Source: Methanobacterium sp. (GTDB lineage: Archaea; Methanobacteriota; Methanobacteria; Methanobacteriales; Methanobacteriaceae). From it: DNA of 26,224 bases. The DNA is taken from the NCBI GenBank assembly GCA_021372715.1, contig JAJFTX010000184.1:1-26224 (forward strand), written 5' to 3'. The translations under genes were made by a program, and so were the position numbers. Shown here one piece after another: positions 15,199 to 23,251 of this stretch (the stretch's first letter is position 1; each line of letters starts with the position of its first letter). The notes under the pieces were generated by a model. It was not told the origin of the DNA. It made no database searches and worked only from the letters and a program-made list of their open reading frames with translations.

Positions 15199-15885
15199 AT
15201 GGTTGACGGACCGAGTCTAGCTACAGACTTAAATTGCACTCATTCTATTATTACTAGAGCTCTTGATGTGGCCATTGAGCATTGTAATAAATCTTTGAAT
15301 AGTGGTGAGCTTGAAGAATCTACTAAAAAAGGATTTATTGATTATGTTCAATGTTTTCATACAGTTATAACTACTCATCATCATCTCGAAACACAAATGG
15401 TTTTTCCTTATTTTAAGGATAAAATATCGGAATTACCAGTTGATAAATTAAATTTAGAGCATGGAAAAATTGGAAAGTTTTTATTTGAAATTGATAATGT
15501 TATTATTCCAGACTTAAAAAGTGCCATGTTAAATAAATCATCTTTAAAACAATTATATAAGTCATTAATTGGTTTAGATGAGATTTGGCATCCACATATA
15601 AAGTTAGAGGAAAAATATTTCACCATAGAGAAAATGGATAATTCAATTGATAAAGATGAAATGATTAATTTGATAGAAATTTATAGAAAATTCAGTATGG
15701 AACATAATACACCAGATTATTTGGTTATACCTTTTCAATTTTACAATCTTCCACCTAGCAAGCGTGAAATTTGGGCTCAAGAATTGCCAGATATAATTAA
15801 CCAAAAATTCATACAAATTGAATGGAAAAATAAATGGTTACCAATGGTTAATTTCTTTTATCCTGATGTTAATAATGAGATATAG
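15199..15885 (+). CDS. Hemerythrin-like (HHE domain) protein
   Basis: A 228-residue protein with an HHE cation-binding four-helix bundle in residues about 10-150. Candidate di-iron ligands are H15 (CTHSIITRAL), H54 and the H60-H62/E64 cluster (FHTVITTHHHLETQM), E87/H88 (LEHGKIGKFL), and H131, H133 and E137 (WHPHIKLEE). Proteins of this family bind oxygen or NO or act in iron and oxygen stress responses. The C-terminal 70 residues (FQFYNLPPSKREIWAQELP) are an extension not needed for the bundle. The start at 15199 (MVDGPSLATD) follows GGTGAT in the longer frame that opens at 15184. Whether it works in oxygen scavenging or signalling is unknown. Confidence 0.85.
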   Translation: MVDGPSLATDLNCTHSIITRALDVAIEHCNKSLNSGELEESTKKGFIDYVQCFHTVITTHHHLETQMVFPYFKDKISELPVDKLNLEHGKIGKFLFEIDNVIIPDLKSAMLNKSSLKQLYKSLIGLDEIWHPHIKLEEKYFTIEKMDNSIDKDEMINLIEIYRKFSMEHNTPDYLVIPFQFYNLPPSKREIWAQELPDIINQKFIQIEWKNKWLPMVNFFYPDVNNEI

Positions 15886-16112
15886 AAAAATAAAATTAGA
15901 TTCTAACTTATTTTGTTAGCAGCGAATTCTGTATGTTAACCGCCTCCCCCAATAATCATTACTAAACTTTTAAAAATAAATATCATAAAATTTTAAATTT
16001 CTTTTTTAAATACTAATTTTAATATTAAGTAATTATAAACACTTGCTTCGGTTCATTCTTTAAAGAACATATCTAAAATTAATAACAAAATGTTTTATGA
16101 TTAATTAGAAAT

Positions 16113-16466
16113 CTAAGATTTGAAATCATTGATAACATCCTGTAGAACTATGGCGTTGTTGTGTTCTTGGTCTTTAGCAGCATATATTAGGGTAATTTTT
16201 TTTCCATCCCTTTCAATATCCATTATTTGATTTAATAGGTCTTTTTTATTCTTTAATTCCTCACGGTATTTGATCTGAAATTCATCCCATCTTTCTGGGT
16301 CATGTGCAAACCATTTACGTAATTCATTGGAAGGAGCAACATCTTTTAACCACAAATCTAATTTTGCCGCTTTTTTTGATATTCCTCTTGGCCATAATCT
16401 ATCCACCAGAATTCTGAAACCATCTTTATCATCTGCGGGATTGTATATCCTTTTTATATTTATCAT
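16113..16466 (-). CDS. DUF488 family protein
   Basis: A 117-residue protein of the DUF488 (YeaO-like) family. The conserved start is KRIYNPADDKDGFRILVDRL followed by WPRGISK, then LWLKDVAPSNELRKWFAHDP and the C-terminal TLIYAAKDQEHNNAIVLQDV. Length and motifs match the stand-alone family. The function is unknown; members often sit beside metal or oxidative stress genes. It lies 122 bases after the MBL-rhodanese gene, same strand, so the two may be cotranscribed. The start is the only ATG available; the ribosome binding site is weak (GAGCAGC), so expression may depend on its own signal or on coupling. Confidence 0.88.
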   Translation of the reverse strand: MINIKRIYNPADDKDGFRILVDRLWPRGISKKAAKLDLWLKDVAPSNELRKWFAHDPERWDEFQIKYREELKNKKDLLNQIMDIERDGKKITLIYAAKDQEHNNAIVLQDVINDFKS

Positions 16467-16588
16467 GCTGCTCTTGATTATTTATGTAGAAAATATTAGT
16501 TAATTTTTTAGTTTAAATTGGACAGTAAAATTAATTATATTTATTATTTGTCAAATAATCCAAATACATCTATTAAACCATCAAGTCA

Positions 16589-17956
16589 TTATGGTCTAAC
16601 TATAGGATATCCTGCTTTCTTCCAGGCTTTAATACTACCTAGTACCGTCACTACATCCTTATAACCATTTTTATGAAGTACACTGGCGGCTATGGTGGAT
16701 TTATTCCCTGCATCACAGTAGATAATTATCTTCTTATCCTGGGGTATTTCGTCTAAATGGTCCTTTAAATGGCCCAGATAGATAGGAATGGATCCTTTTA
16801 TATGTCCTTCTTCCCATTCTTTCATTTCACGAACATCTAATAGGAAAATTGCGGGGTCATCATATTTTTCATATAATTCATGCACCGACCATAGTTCCAG
16901 TTTATTAATAGGTTCAGCGTTCATGTACCATGTGGAGAATCCACCTCCCAGATAACCATAAATGTTATCATAACCCAGACGTATCAGATATCTACTAATT
17001 TGGTCTATACTATGGCCTTCCTCGTCAATTATTATTATGGGGTCATGGTAATTCAGCATCCATCCAGCAAATGCTGGTAAGCCTCTACTCCAGATGCTTA
17101 TAGTTTTAGGGATATGTGCTCCGCCAAAACTAGAAGGCTCCCTTGTATCGATAACTTGTGCACCATCATCCATTAATCTCTTAAATTCCTCAACTTTTAA
17201 CATTTTTAATTCGGGAATTCTACCCAGGAAATTAGGGCCTTCCCGGTTTAATTCCTCCATTTTCTGGAAATAAGGTGGGATATATAATTTTTCACTAATT
17301 TTATATTTTATAAACTCTTCCTGGCTGTAGCTGAGTAATTCATTAGTATTCTTTTCATGGCCAATGGTGGTTAATTCCTGTTCCTTTATTTCTGCTCCGC
17401 ATACTGAACCGGCACCATGAGCGGGGCATATAATCACCTGGTCACCTAAGGGCAGTATTTTATTGAAAATGCTATCATATAACTGCGCTGCGTTTTTCTT
17501 TTTCTCTGATTCACCGTATATGTCTATTCTACCTGTTTCTCCGGCAAATAGGGCGTCACCTGTAAAAGCCAAATAAAAGCCATTTGGGGTATCATAATCC
17601 TTTAAAGTTATGGTTATGCTTTCATTTGTATGTCCTGGTGTTTTCAGGATGTTTAATTCTAATCTGCCTAATTTAAATCTATCTCCATCATAAACCGGCT
17701 TTCCATATGTAAAATCTAAGGAGGATCCATGATATATTTGCGCCCCTACTATCTGTTGTAATTCAACAGATCCAATGGTGTAATCTTCGTTACGATGGGT
17801 TTCAAAAACAAATTTAATCTGCAAATTATTTCTTTTGGCGATTTCCAGATAAACATCAATGTCACGTCGGGGGTCTATTATGGCTGCTTCACCATCAGAT
17901 CCTATGAAATACGATTTTTGCGCAATACCCTCGGATTTAATTGTTTCAAATATCAT
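16589..17956 (-). CDS. Metallo-beta-lactamase/double rhodanese protein (persulfide-dioxygenase-like)
   Basis: A 455-residue three-domain protein. Residues about 1-240 are an MBL hydrolase of the ETHE1/CstB type: THRNEDY (54-59), TPGHT (H109), FTGDALF (D134). The usual HxHxDH motif is H54-R-N-E-D-Y, so the second and last His are Asn and Tyr, but H54, H109 and D134, which match the iron ligands of human ETHE1 (H79, H135, D154), are kept. The first rhodanese domain (about 250-350, IDTREPSSFGGAHIPK) has no active-site Cys; the second (about 360-455) has YCDAGNKS, an active Cys loop. It probably handles glutathione- or protein-persulfide-type sulfur, with the dioxygenase step uncertain in an anaerobe. 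No ribosome binding site is evident at ATG 17956. Confidence 0.88.
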   Translation of the reverse strand: MIFETIKSEGIAQKSYFIGSDGEAAIIDPRRDIDVYLEIAKRNNLQIKFVFETHRNEDYTIGSVELQQIVGAQIYHGSSLDFTYGKPVYDGDRFKLGRLELNILKTPGHTNESITITLKDYDTPNGFYLAFTGDALFAGETGRIDIYGESEKKKNAAQLYDSIFNKILPLGDQVIICPAHGAGSVCGAEIKEQELTTIGHEKNTNELLSYSQEEFIKYKISEKLYIPPYFQKMEELNREGPNFLGRIPELKMLKVEEFKRLMDDGAQVIDTREPSSFGGAHIPKTISIWSRGLPAFAGWMLNYHDPIIIIDEEGHSIDQISRYLIRLGYDNIYGYLGGGFSTWYMNAEPINKLELWSVHELYEKYDDPAIFLLDVREMKEWEEGHIKGSIPIYLGHLKDHLDEIPQDKKIIIYCDAGNKSTIAASVLHKNGYKDVVTVLGSIKAWKKAGYPIVRP

Positions 17957-18148
17957 AAAATTTCCTCAACTTTAATCTCATGATTTTTTTTAATTTAAAA
18001 TTAAATTAGAACCGCATGCAAATTATTTATATGATGCATATGATTTATTTTTTATTAATTAATGAGAAAAAATATACCATTAAATATAAATGAAAAATAA
18101 TAAATGGATATTATATTTTTTACTAATTAACATCATGAAGGAGTAATC

Positions 18149-19090
18149 ATGGATTATATTATTGAAACCAAGGACATAACCAAGAAATATGATGATTTTA
18201 CTGCGGTAAATTCAGTTAATCTCAAAGTTCCACATGAAAGTGTTTACGGTGTTTTAGGTCCTAATGGGGCGGGAAAAACCACTCTAATTTCAATGCTGTG
18301 TACAATTCTCCGCCCCACAATGGGTTCGGCTACGGTAAATGGATATGATGTGGAAAAGAATGCTAAAGAGGTTAGAGGGTCCATTGGCATAGTTTTTCAA
18401 TCAAGGGCCTTGGATGATATATTAACTGGCCGAGAACATTTGGAGATGCATGCAGCTTTATATGGAGTTCCTCAAAAAGTACGACAAAAACGAATAGATG
18501 AAGTACTGGACTTAATAGCCCTGGGAAATAAGGCAGATGAATATGTAAAAACCTATTCTGGTGGTATGAAGCGCAGATTAGAGATAGGTCGGGGTTTAGT
18601 ACACCGTCCTAAAGTATTGTTTCTAGATGAACCCACATTAGGACTGGATCCTCAAACAAGGGAAAACATATGGGAGTATATCAGTAAACTGAATAAAAGT
18701 GAGGATATCACGGTTCTGATGACCACACATTACATGGAAGAAGCAGATAAACTATGTGATGAGGTAGCCATAATGAATCAAGGCCAGATAATCAAGGCAG
18801 ATGCACCCATAAACTTAAAAAGGGAATTGAAAGCAGATACCATAACCATTAAAGTCGATAATTCTGATTTGTTCATTAAAAAGGCAGAGAAACTGGATTA
18901 TGTGAAGAAAATATATTCTGAAGATTCTTACATTAAGATAATGGTGGAGAGGGGAGAAAACCTGATCCCTCAATTGGTTAATTTCGCTAATCAGAATAAT
19001 ATAATAGTTGAATCCATTGAATTGCAGCATCCTAACCTGGAAGATGTATTTATAAGTTATACAGGAACCAGCATAACTGAGGGGAGATGA
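18149..19090 (+). CDS. ABC transporter ATP-binding protein (DrrA-type)
   Basis: A 313-residue nucleotide-binding protein of the daunorubicin-resistance/ABC-2 exporter type. Walker A is GPNGAGKTT at 37-45, the signature is YSGGMKRRLEIGRG, and Walker B is KVLFLDEPTLGLDP, followed by the H-loop (MTTHYMEEADKLCD). A DrrA-like C-terminal domain of about 80 residues follows (IELQHPNLEDVFISYTG). AAGGAG precedes the ATG. The last codons overlap the permease gene's start region, and the two form one exporter unit. The substrate is unknown; lipids, drugs and peptides are all handled by relatives. It is plus-strand, divergent from the MBL-rhodanese gene across a 192-base spacer. Confidence 0.93.
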   Translation: MDYIIETKDITKKYDDFTAVNSVNLKVPHESVYGVLGPNGAGKTTLISMLCTILRPTMGSATVNGYDVEKNAKEVRGSIGIVFQSRALDDILTGREHLEMHAALYGVPQKVRQKRIDEVLDLIALGNKADEYVKTYSGGMKRRLEIGRGLVHRPKVLFLDEPTLGLDPQTRENIWEYISKLNKSEDITVLMTTHYMEEADKLCDEVAIMNQGQIIKADAPINLKRELKADTITIKVDNSDLFIKKAEKLDYVKKIYSEDSYIKIMVERGENLIPQLVNFANQNNIIVESIELQHPNLEDVFISYTGTSITEGR

Positions 19091-19092
19091 AT

Positions 19093-19860
19093 ATGCCTGA
19101 AATTGAAGGAATTTACACTATCTGGCTTCGTGAGACAAAGAGATTCATCAGATACCGTTCTCGAATATTAACTTCTGTGGTCACACCCTTATTGTGGTTG
19201 TTGATATTCGGAACTGGATTAGGATCTGCTGTAAGGTTTGGAGGTAATCTTCCTGGTGGTTATCAGGCATTTATATATCCTGGTATTATTGGTCAGACTA
19301 TTCTATTCACCGCCATTTTCTCAGGAGTTTCAGTGATCATCGACCGTCAGTATGGTTTTTTAAAGGAAATCCTGGTGGCTCCCATCACCCGTCCATCTAT
19401 TATATTCGGTAAAGCCATAGGAATCAGCACTGCCGCAGTAATTCAGGGAATTATATTGTTATTACTATCATTTGTTGTTGGAGTACATATGACTCCTATC
19501 ATTTTCTTGGCCAGTTTCCTATTAATGATTCCCATATCTGTGGGTTTAGCGGGTGTGGGGCTTCTAATAGCATCTTTCACTGATAGTATGGAGGGTTTCA
19601 ACCTTATAATGAGCTTCGTAGTATTACCAATGTTTCTTTTAAGCGGAGCACTCTTCCCGGTAACCGGACTCCCCACTCTACTGCAAGGGGCTGTTTATTT
19701 AGATCCACTCACCTATGGAGTAGATGCACTGCGTCAGATAATTTTGGGGTATGGGGCTATACCACTTTACATCAGTGTTACTGTTATATTAATTTTTGCT
19801 GCGATTATGGTGTTCATTTCGGCGTTGATGTTCAACAAAAGAGAGCAGGAATTAATGTGA
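19093..19860 (+). CDS. ABC-2 type transporter permease (DrrB-type)
   Basis: A 255-residue membrane protein with about six membrane segments: RILTSVVTPLLWLLIFGTGLG, FIYPGIIGQTILFTAIFSG, IQGIILLLLSFVVG, FLLMIPISVGLAGVGLLIAS, LIMSFVVLPMFLLSGALFPV and YISVTVILIFAAIMVFISAL. The ABC-2 signature (FLLSGALFPVTGLP, then LDPLTYGVDALRQ) is clear. It is the partner of the preceding ATPase. ATG 19087 overlaps the ATPase stop, but GGGGAG at 19081-19086 is spaced for ATG 19093, so I use the latter; the open frame differs by two residues. Cotranslation with the ATPase is likely. Confidence 0.92.
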   Translation: MPEIEGIYTIWLRETKRFIRYRSRILTSVVTPLLWLLIFGTGLGSAVRFGGNLPGGYQAFIYPGIIGQTILFTAIFSGVSVIIDRQYGFLKEILVAPITRPSIIFGKAIGISTAAVIQGIILLLLSFVVGVHMTPIIFLASFLLMIPISVGLAGVGLLIASFTDSMEGFNLIMSFVVLPMFLLSGALFPVTGLPTLLQGAVYLDPLTYGVDALRQIILGYGAIPLYISVTVILIFAAIMVFISALMFNKREQELM

Positions 19861-20299
19861 TTTGTATAAAATATAAAAAAAGATTTGAACAATTAAACTA
19901 GTAATATTTTCATCTTGATATTTGAAATTCTTAAAAAACCTAATTAATGATAAAAATAAAATTAGATCATTTTATTAAACTGTTAATTAGGGATTTTTAG
20001 TATAAACTTTTTTATAGCTGAATAAGCAGCCTTTTTGTCATGTTCAAATCTTACTGCACAATATTGGGGGCATCCAAATATTAATACTTTTTATTCATAT
20101 ATTATTTGTTTTTTATATCAAAATGTTGGACCTGAGAATTTTCAAAAAAGATAAATGTAATTTTTAACAATATTAAAATGTTCTACATTAGAAAAAAAAT
20201 AAAATTACCAGAGAGTTTTACATAATAATTCCGTTTCAGAAAATTTATAAAAAAGATTAAAATAATTTCATTGCTATAAATTTATTATGGAGCAATTTT
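19861..20299. other. Gene-poor AT-rich spacer
   Basis: This 439-base spacer follows the exporter and precedes the coiled-coil gene. No complete gene, hairpin terminator or repeat is visible. It holds a short coding-like stretch on the minus strand (see the fragment at 19983-20090), AT-rich runs that may carry the promoter of the plus-strand coiled-coil gene, and a TATA-like TTTATAAA near 20246. Otherwise I see nothing in it. Confidence 0.5.
19983..20090 (-). pseudogene. Possible gene remnant with no start codon
   Basis: A minus-strand frame of 35 codons lies between an upstream TAA (20093-20091) and a stop at 19985-19983. It reads VLIFGCPQYCAVRFEHDKKA followed by AYSAIKKFI and no usable ATG, GTG or TTG occurs before the coding-like part. 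The residue choice (two Cys four apart, then a charged helix) looks protein-like, so it may be the tail of a decayed gene. It could also be chance. No family is recognised. Confidence 0.25.
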
Positions 20300-20869
20300 A
20301 TGACGGATCTTATTAAATCAACTGTTAAATGTTATAAAAAGAAAACCAAGAAAATGGTAGGAGGTCATCGAAAGACCTATGAATATAACCAGTATCAAGT
20401 TCCACTTAAAAAATCAGATAATCTTAACTGTAGTGATGAAGTTTTTATAATTCCTCAAAGCAATTTTGAAGAGCTAATGGAGGATGGATTAGACTCCCAA
20501 AAAGAAAAAATAAACCAAAAAAATAGTATTATAGCATCATATGAAAAGGAACTTGCAGATTTGGAATGGAAACATGGTGAACTCTCCAGATCCTACAAGT
20601 CCCTAGTCAGTAAAAATGCAAAAACAAACAAACAAATAAAGACTGAAAAGGAAAAAGCAGAATTATATGAAACCTTAAACACAGCTCTAAAAAAGGAGAA
20701 CCTTAAGCTTCTCAAACAACTGGAACAAATTAAAAAAGAGCATTATGATCTAAAAGAGACCCTTGAAGATCATGAGACTGATATAAAGAAAGATCAAGAT
20801 ATTTGGAAGTCCATTAGAAGCCGATTTTCCAGTAAAGAAATGAAGGATAAGCAAGATAAGGATGATTAA
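20300..20869 (+). CDS. Coiled-coil protein, unknown function
   Basis: A 189-residue charged protein. The N-terminal 60 residues look like a small folded domain (KCYKKKTKKMVGGHRKTYEY, then YQVPLKKSD, EVFIIPQSNFEEL). Residues about 65-165 form a long coiled coil rich in Lys, Glu and Leu (SYEKELADLEWKHGELSRSY, LKKENLKLLKQLEQIKKEHY). The C-terminus is a basic-acidic tail. A GGAG lies about 8 bases before the ATG. The Cas4-like gene begins 90 bases downstream on the same strand, so the two may be one transcript. No signal peptide or membrane segment. No family is recognised. Confidence 0.75.
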   Translation: MTDLIKSTVKCYKKKTKKMVGGHRKTYEYNQYQVPLKKSDNLNCSDEVFIIPQSNFEELMEDGLDSQKEKINQKNSIIASYEKELADLEWKHGELSRSYKSLVSKNAKTNKQIKTEKEKAELYETLNTALKKENLKLLKQLEQIKKEHYDLKETLEDHETDIKKDQDIWKSIRSRFSSKEMKDKQDKDD

Positions 20870-20959
20870 ATCAAAAAAATAAATTAATATGAGATTAATA
20901 CTTCTCAATTACTCTGAGGATTAATTTATATAGATTCCAGTTAAAATAAGTGATAAAAT

Positions 20960-21625
20960 ATGAAAAAACATAAATCAACACCCCATCCTAACATCAGTCA
21001 GGTGAAGATAATTCAAAATAAAAACAACTTCCCCATTAGCTGGCTTAACAAGCAGGCTTTCTGTGAATATGGTATTTACTTGGAAAATGTCAAGGGTGTG
21101 ATGGCAAAATCAACCAAAGCCATGATGGAGGGTACCAAGGAACATTCAATATTGGAATCTGAATTTAAGAAAGATGCTGAACCTGCAACATTCGAGGAGA
21201 TGCTGGAAACCTCCCAAACCACTGAAATATTATCCCGAGAATTACCAATAATATCGGCCAGATACGGAATCAGAGGATTCATCGATGAAGTGTGGATGAC
21301 TCCAGATGAATTTATAATAATAGATGATAAACCAGGTAACCGAGCATACCAATCCAGTATTAACCAGGTTTATGGATACTGCCTAGCATTTAAAGATTCT
21401 ATACCTAAACAAAGAAATATAGTAGCCTCATTACGAGAAAGAGGTACAGATAATATATTCTGGTCATCATACTTTGATGAAAATGCAGAAAATGGAATAA
21501 TAGAATTAATAGAACGAGTACATAATCTTTTAAACGGATCAATTAATTATATACCTACTAAAAATCCTAAAAAATGCAGAAGTTGCCGTTTTAACCCTCG
21601 ATGTGATCGTAAAGCGAGTTTTTAG
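20960..21625 (+). CDS. Cas4-like PD-(D/E)XK nuclease with iron-sulfur cysteines
   Basis: A 221-residue RecB/Cas4-family nuclease. The motifs are in order: H62 (GTKEHSILE), D109 (IRGFIDEV), D122-D123-K124 (FIIIDDKPG, motif III) and Q136/Y140 (QVYGYCL). Four cysteines, C35 (AFCEYG), C206, C209 and C215 (KCRSCRFNPRC), have the Cas4 arrangement of one N-terminal and three C-terminal ligands for a [4Fe-4S] cluster. All catalytic and cluster residues are there, so it should be an active metal-dependent exonuclease. There is no cas1, cas2 or repeat array in the window, so it is a stand-alone version, perhaps in repair or defence. AAGTGAT precedes the ATG. Confidence 0.85.
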   Translation: MKKHKSTPHPNISQVKIIQNKNNFPISWLNKQAFCEYGIYLENVKGVMAKSTKAMMEGTKEHSILESEFKKDAEPATFEEMLETSQTTEILSRELPIISARYGIRGFIDEVWMTPDEFIIIDDKPGNRAYQSSINQVYGYCLAFKDSIPKQRNIVASLRERGTDNIFWSSYFDENAENGIIELIERVHNLLNGSINYIPTKNPKKCRSCRFNPRCDRKASF

Positions 21626-21688
21626 GCCCTATTATTCTCTAGATAACAAAATAATCCTATAAATATTGAAATTTAATCTCACGATAAC

Positions 21689-21698
21689 TTTAAATATA
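21689..21698 (+). promoter_or_regulatory. TATA box of the tRNA-Gln gene
   Basis: TTTAAATATA is a good archaeal TATA-like box. The usual distance of about 25 bp puts the transcription start near 21719, just at the palindrome that follows, and gives the tRNA a leader of about 38 bases. Confidence 0.5.
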
Positions 21699-21719
21699 AC
21701 CTTCAACTTAAAGCTGAAT

Positions 21720-21733
21720 ACCGCATATGCGGT
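21720..21733. repeat. 14-bp perfect palindrome in the tRNA leader
   Basis: ACCGCATATGCGGT is a perfect inverted repeat and stands out by its GC content in an AT-rich spacer. As RNA it can fold into a 5-bp stem with a four-base loop and is followed by a T-rich stretch (TTTCTTTGTTCT). It may be a weak terminator for the Cas4-like gene, a leader hairpin processed off the tRNA, or a protein site. Confidence 0.45.
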
Positions 21734-21755
21734 TTCTTTGTTCTAAATGAATTTT

Positions 21756-21828
<73 letters not shown>

Positions 21829-21830
21829 TC

Positions 21831-21835
21831 TTTTT
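21831..21835 (+). terminator. Oligo-T terminator after tRNA-Gln
   Basis: Five T residues start three bases past the tRNA. Archaeal RNA polymerase terminates on such runs without a hairpin. The ATP-grasp gene begins 17 bases later, so readthrough is also possible. Confidence 0.5.
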
Positions 21836-21852
21836 AAACCGTGGGTAATCCT

Positions 21853-23004
21853 ATGGAAAACATATTGGTAGTAGGGGTTAACGCCCGTGCAGTGGCATGT
21901 TCTTTAAAGAAACTAGAATATAATGTTTATTCAGCAGATTATTTTGGGGATTTAGACCTACAAAAATGCACAGATCAATATAGATCAGTTTTAAGCCAAC
22001 AGCCATACATTTCCTGCGGCCACTTTATAGAGAAATTCAATCCATATGATATTAAAGATTTAGCCAAAGATTTTATCAGTGAATGTGAAGGTATAATATG
22101 TTTAACCGGAGTTTCACCAGAAATATTCCCAAAAAATAAAATTATTGGAAACAAATCTGTGGAAAATGTGGATGATAAATACTATCTTTATAAGAAGCTA
22201 AAAAATCAATTTAATTTTCCTCTAACTTTTCAAGTATCTGATATAGATGAAGCAGGGGAGATCTCGAGAAATTACCCTGGTAAGAATTTCATAGTGAAAC
22301 CCATTATGGGTGCAGGTGGTTATGGCATAAGAGATTTAAGTTTAACAGAGGATCATATTGATTTTTCAAATTTAATATTACAAGAAAAGTTAAACGGTAA
22401 AAATATCAGTGCCTCGGTTCTTTCAACAAAAAAAGAATCTAAAACCATCCTTAAAAGCCAGCAAATAATTGGGGACACTATGCTGGGTCAAAAAGAGCCC
22501 TTCGGTTATTGTGGAAACATCACTCCTTTAGATGAGGATAATTTAGAAGTAGATAAGACAGGTTATGGTGTAATATCTGAAATTGCTGAGGATATTATAA
22601 CCAGTTCATCGCTTATTGGGTCCAATGGAGTAGATTTCGTAATTAATAATAATGAATTATACGTTGTAGAAGTAAATCCACGTATACAGGGGACTTTGGA
22701 ATGTGCAGAGCTGGTTTTGAATATCAATATGGTTGAAGCACATATGGAAGCTAGCCAGGGTAATCTGATGGATGTTCCATCTCCTGATGGTTATGCAGTG
22801 AAGATGATCATTCATGCAAGGAACCGTTCCAGGGTTGGTCAGCTAAATTTTGAGGATGTATTTGATTTACCTGCTTTTAATGTTATCATTGAAGAAGCAG
22901 AACCAGTAGTAACAGTCATTAAATCAGGAAAAGTATTAGATGATGTTCTATTTTCTGCTCATGAGACTGTAGGAAAGGTTTATAATAATTTGAACGCAGT
23001 TTGA
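21853..23004 (+). CDS. ATP-grasp family ligase
   Basis: A 383-residue protein. An N-terminal Rossmann-like domain (ILVVGVNARAVACSL) precedes an ATP-grasp fold: KNFIVKPIMGAGGYGIRDL (ATP-binding loop, about residues 145-163), LILQEKLNGKNISASVL, NGVDFVINNNELYVVEVNPR with the metal-binding E-x-N-P-R, and a C-terminal biotin-carboxylase-like domain. Relatives are archaeal predicted carboligases of the COG2232 type; the substrates of this one are unknown. The longest frame opens at GTG 21841, but GGGTAATC then precedes ATG 21853, so the ATG start is preferred. It is 24 bases after the tRNA-Gln gene and may be cotranscribed with it. MfnD-like ligases of methanofuran synthesis are a possible but unproven alternative. 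Confidence 0.8.
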   Translation: MENILVVGVNARAVACSLKKLEYNVYSADYFGDLDLQKCTDQYRSVLSQQPYISCGHFIEKFNPYDIKDLAKDFISECEGIICLTGVSPEIFPKNKIIGNKSVENVDDKYYLYKKLKNQFNFPLTFQVSDIDEAGEISRNYPGKNFIVKPIMGAGGYGIRDLSLTEDHIDFSNLILQEKLNGKNISASVLSTKKESKTILKSQQIIGDTMLGQKEPFGYCGNITPLDEDNLEVDKTGYGVISEIAEDIITSSSLIGSNGVDFVINNNELYVVEVNPRIQGTLECAELVLNINMVEAHMEASQGNLMDVPSPDGYAVKMIIHARNRSRVGQLNFEDVFDLPAFNVIIEEAEPVVTVIKSGKVLDDVLFSAHETVGKVYNNLNAV

Positions 23005-23066
23005 ATATCCAAGTTTTGAAATGAATATTTTTTTTAATTTTGTTTATATTCAGTGATTTGAAAATA

Positions 23067-23222
23067 TCAAATTATCTGTAACATCCTTAAAATAAAGAAG
23101 ATGGTTCCTATTACTATGGCTACTGTGCTTAGAATCATAGCGCCTGCTAGATAGAGATATAGTTTAGCCCTCTTATCCGGGTCTTTCATTATGTCTTCCA
23201 GGTCAAATTCTCTGATATCCAA
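23067..23222 (-). CDS. Single-pass membrane protein (51 aa)
   Basis: The frame begins at TTG 23222, just after GAGGTGA with ideal spacing, and ends at TGA 23069-23067. The product has an acidic N-terminus (MDIREFDLEDIMKDPDKRAK) and one membrane helix from about residue 21 to 45 (LYLYLAGAMILSTVAIVIG, then FFILRML). It lies 29 bases after the UPF0216 gene on the same strand and was probably cotranscribed. It resembles small membrane proteins conserved next to UPF0216 in methanogens, but I cannot confirm that. Function unknown. Confidence 0.75.
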   Translation of the reverse strand: MDIREFDLEDIMKDPDKRAKLYLYLAGAMILSTVAIVIGTIFFILRMLQII

Positions 23223-23251
23223 TGGTTCACCTCATTTATAATGATTAAAAA

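Noticed and set aside
20960..21625. Cas4-like gene as part of a CRISPR-Cas locus
   Set aside because: No repeat-spacer array and no cas1, cas2 or interference gene anywhere in the window.
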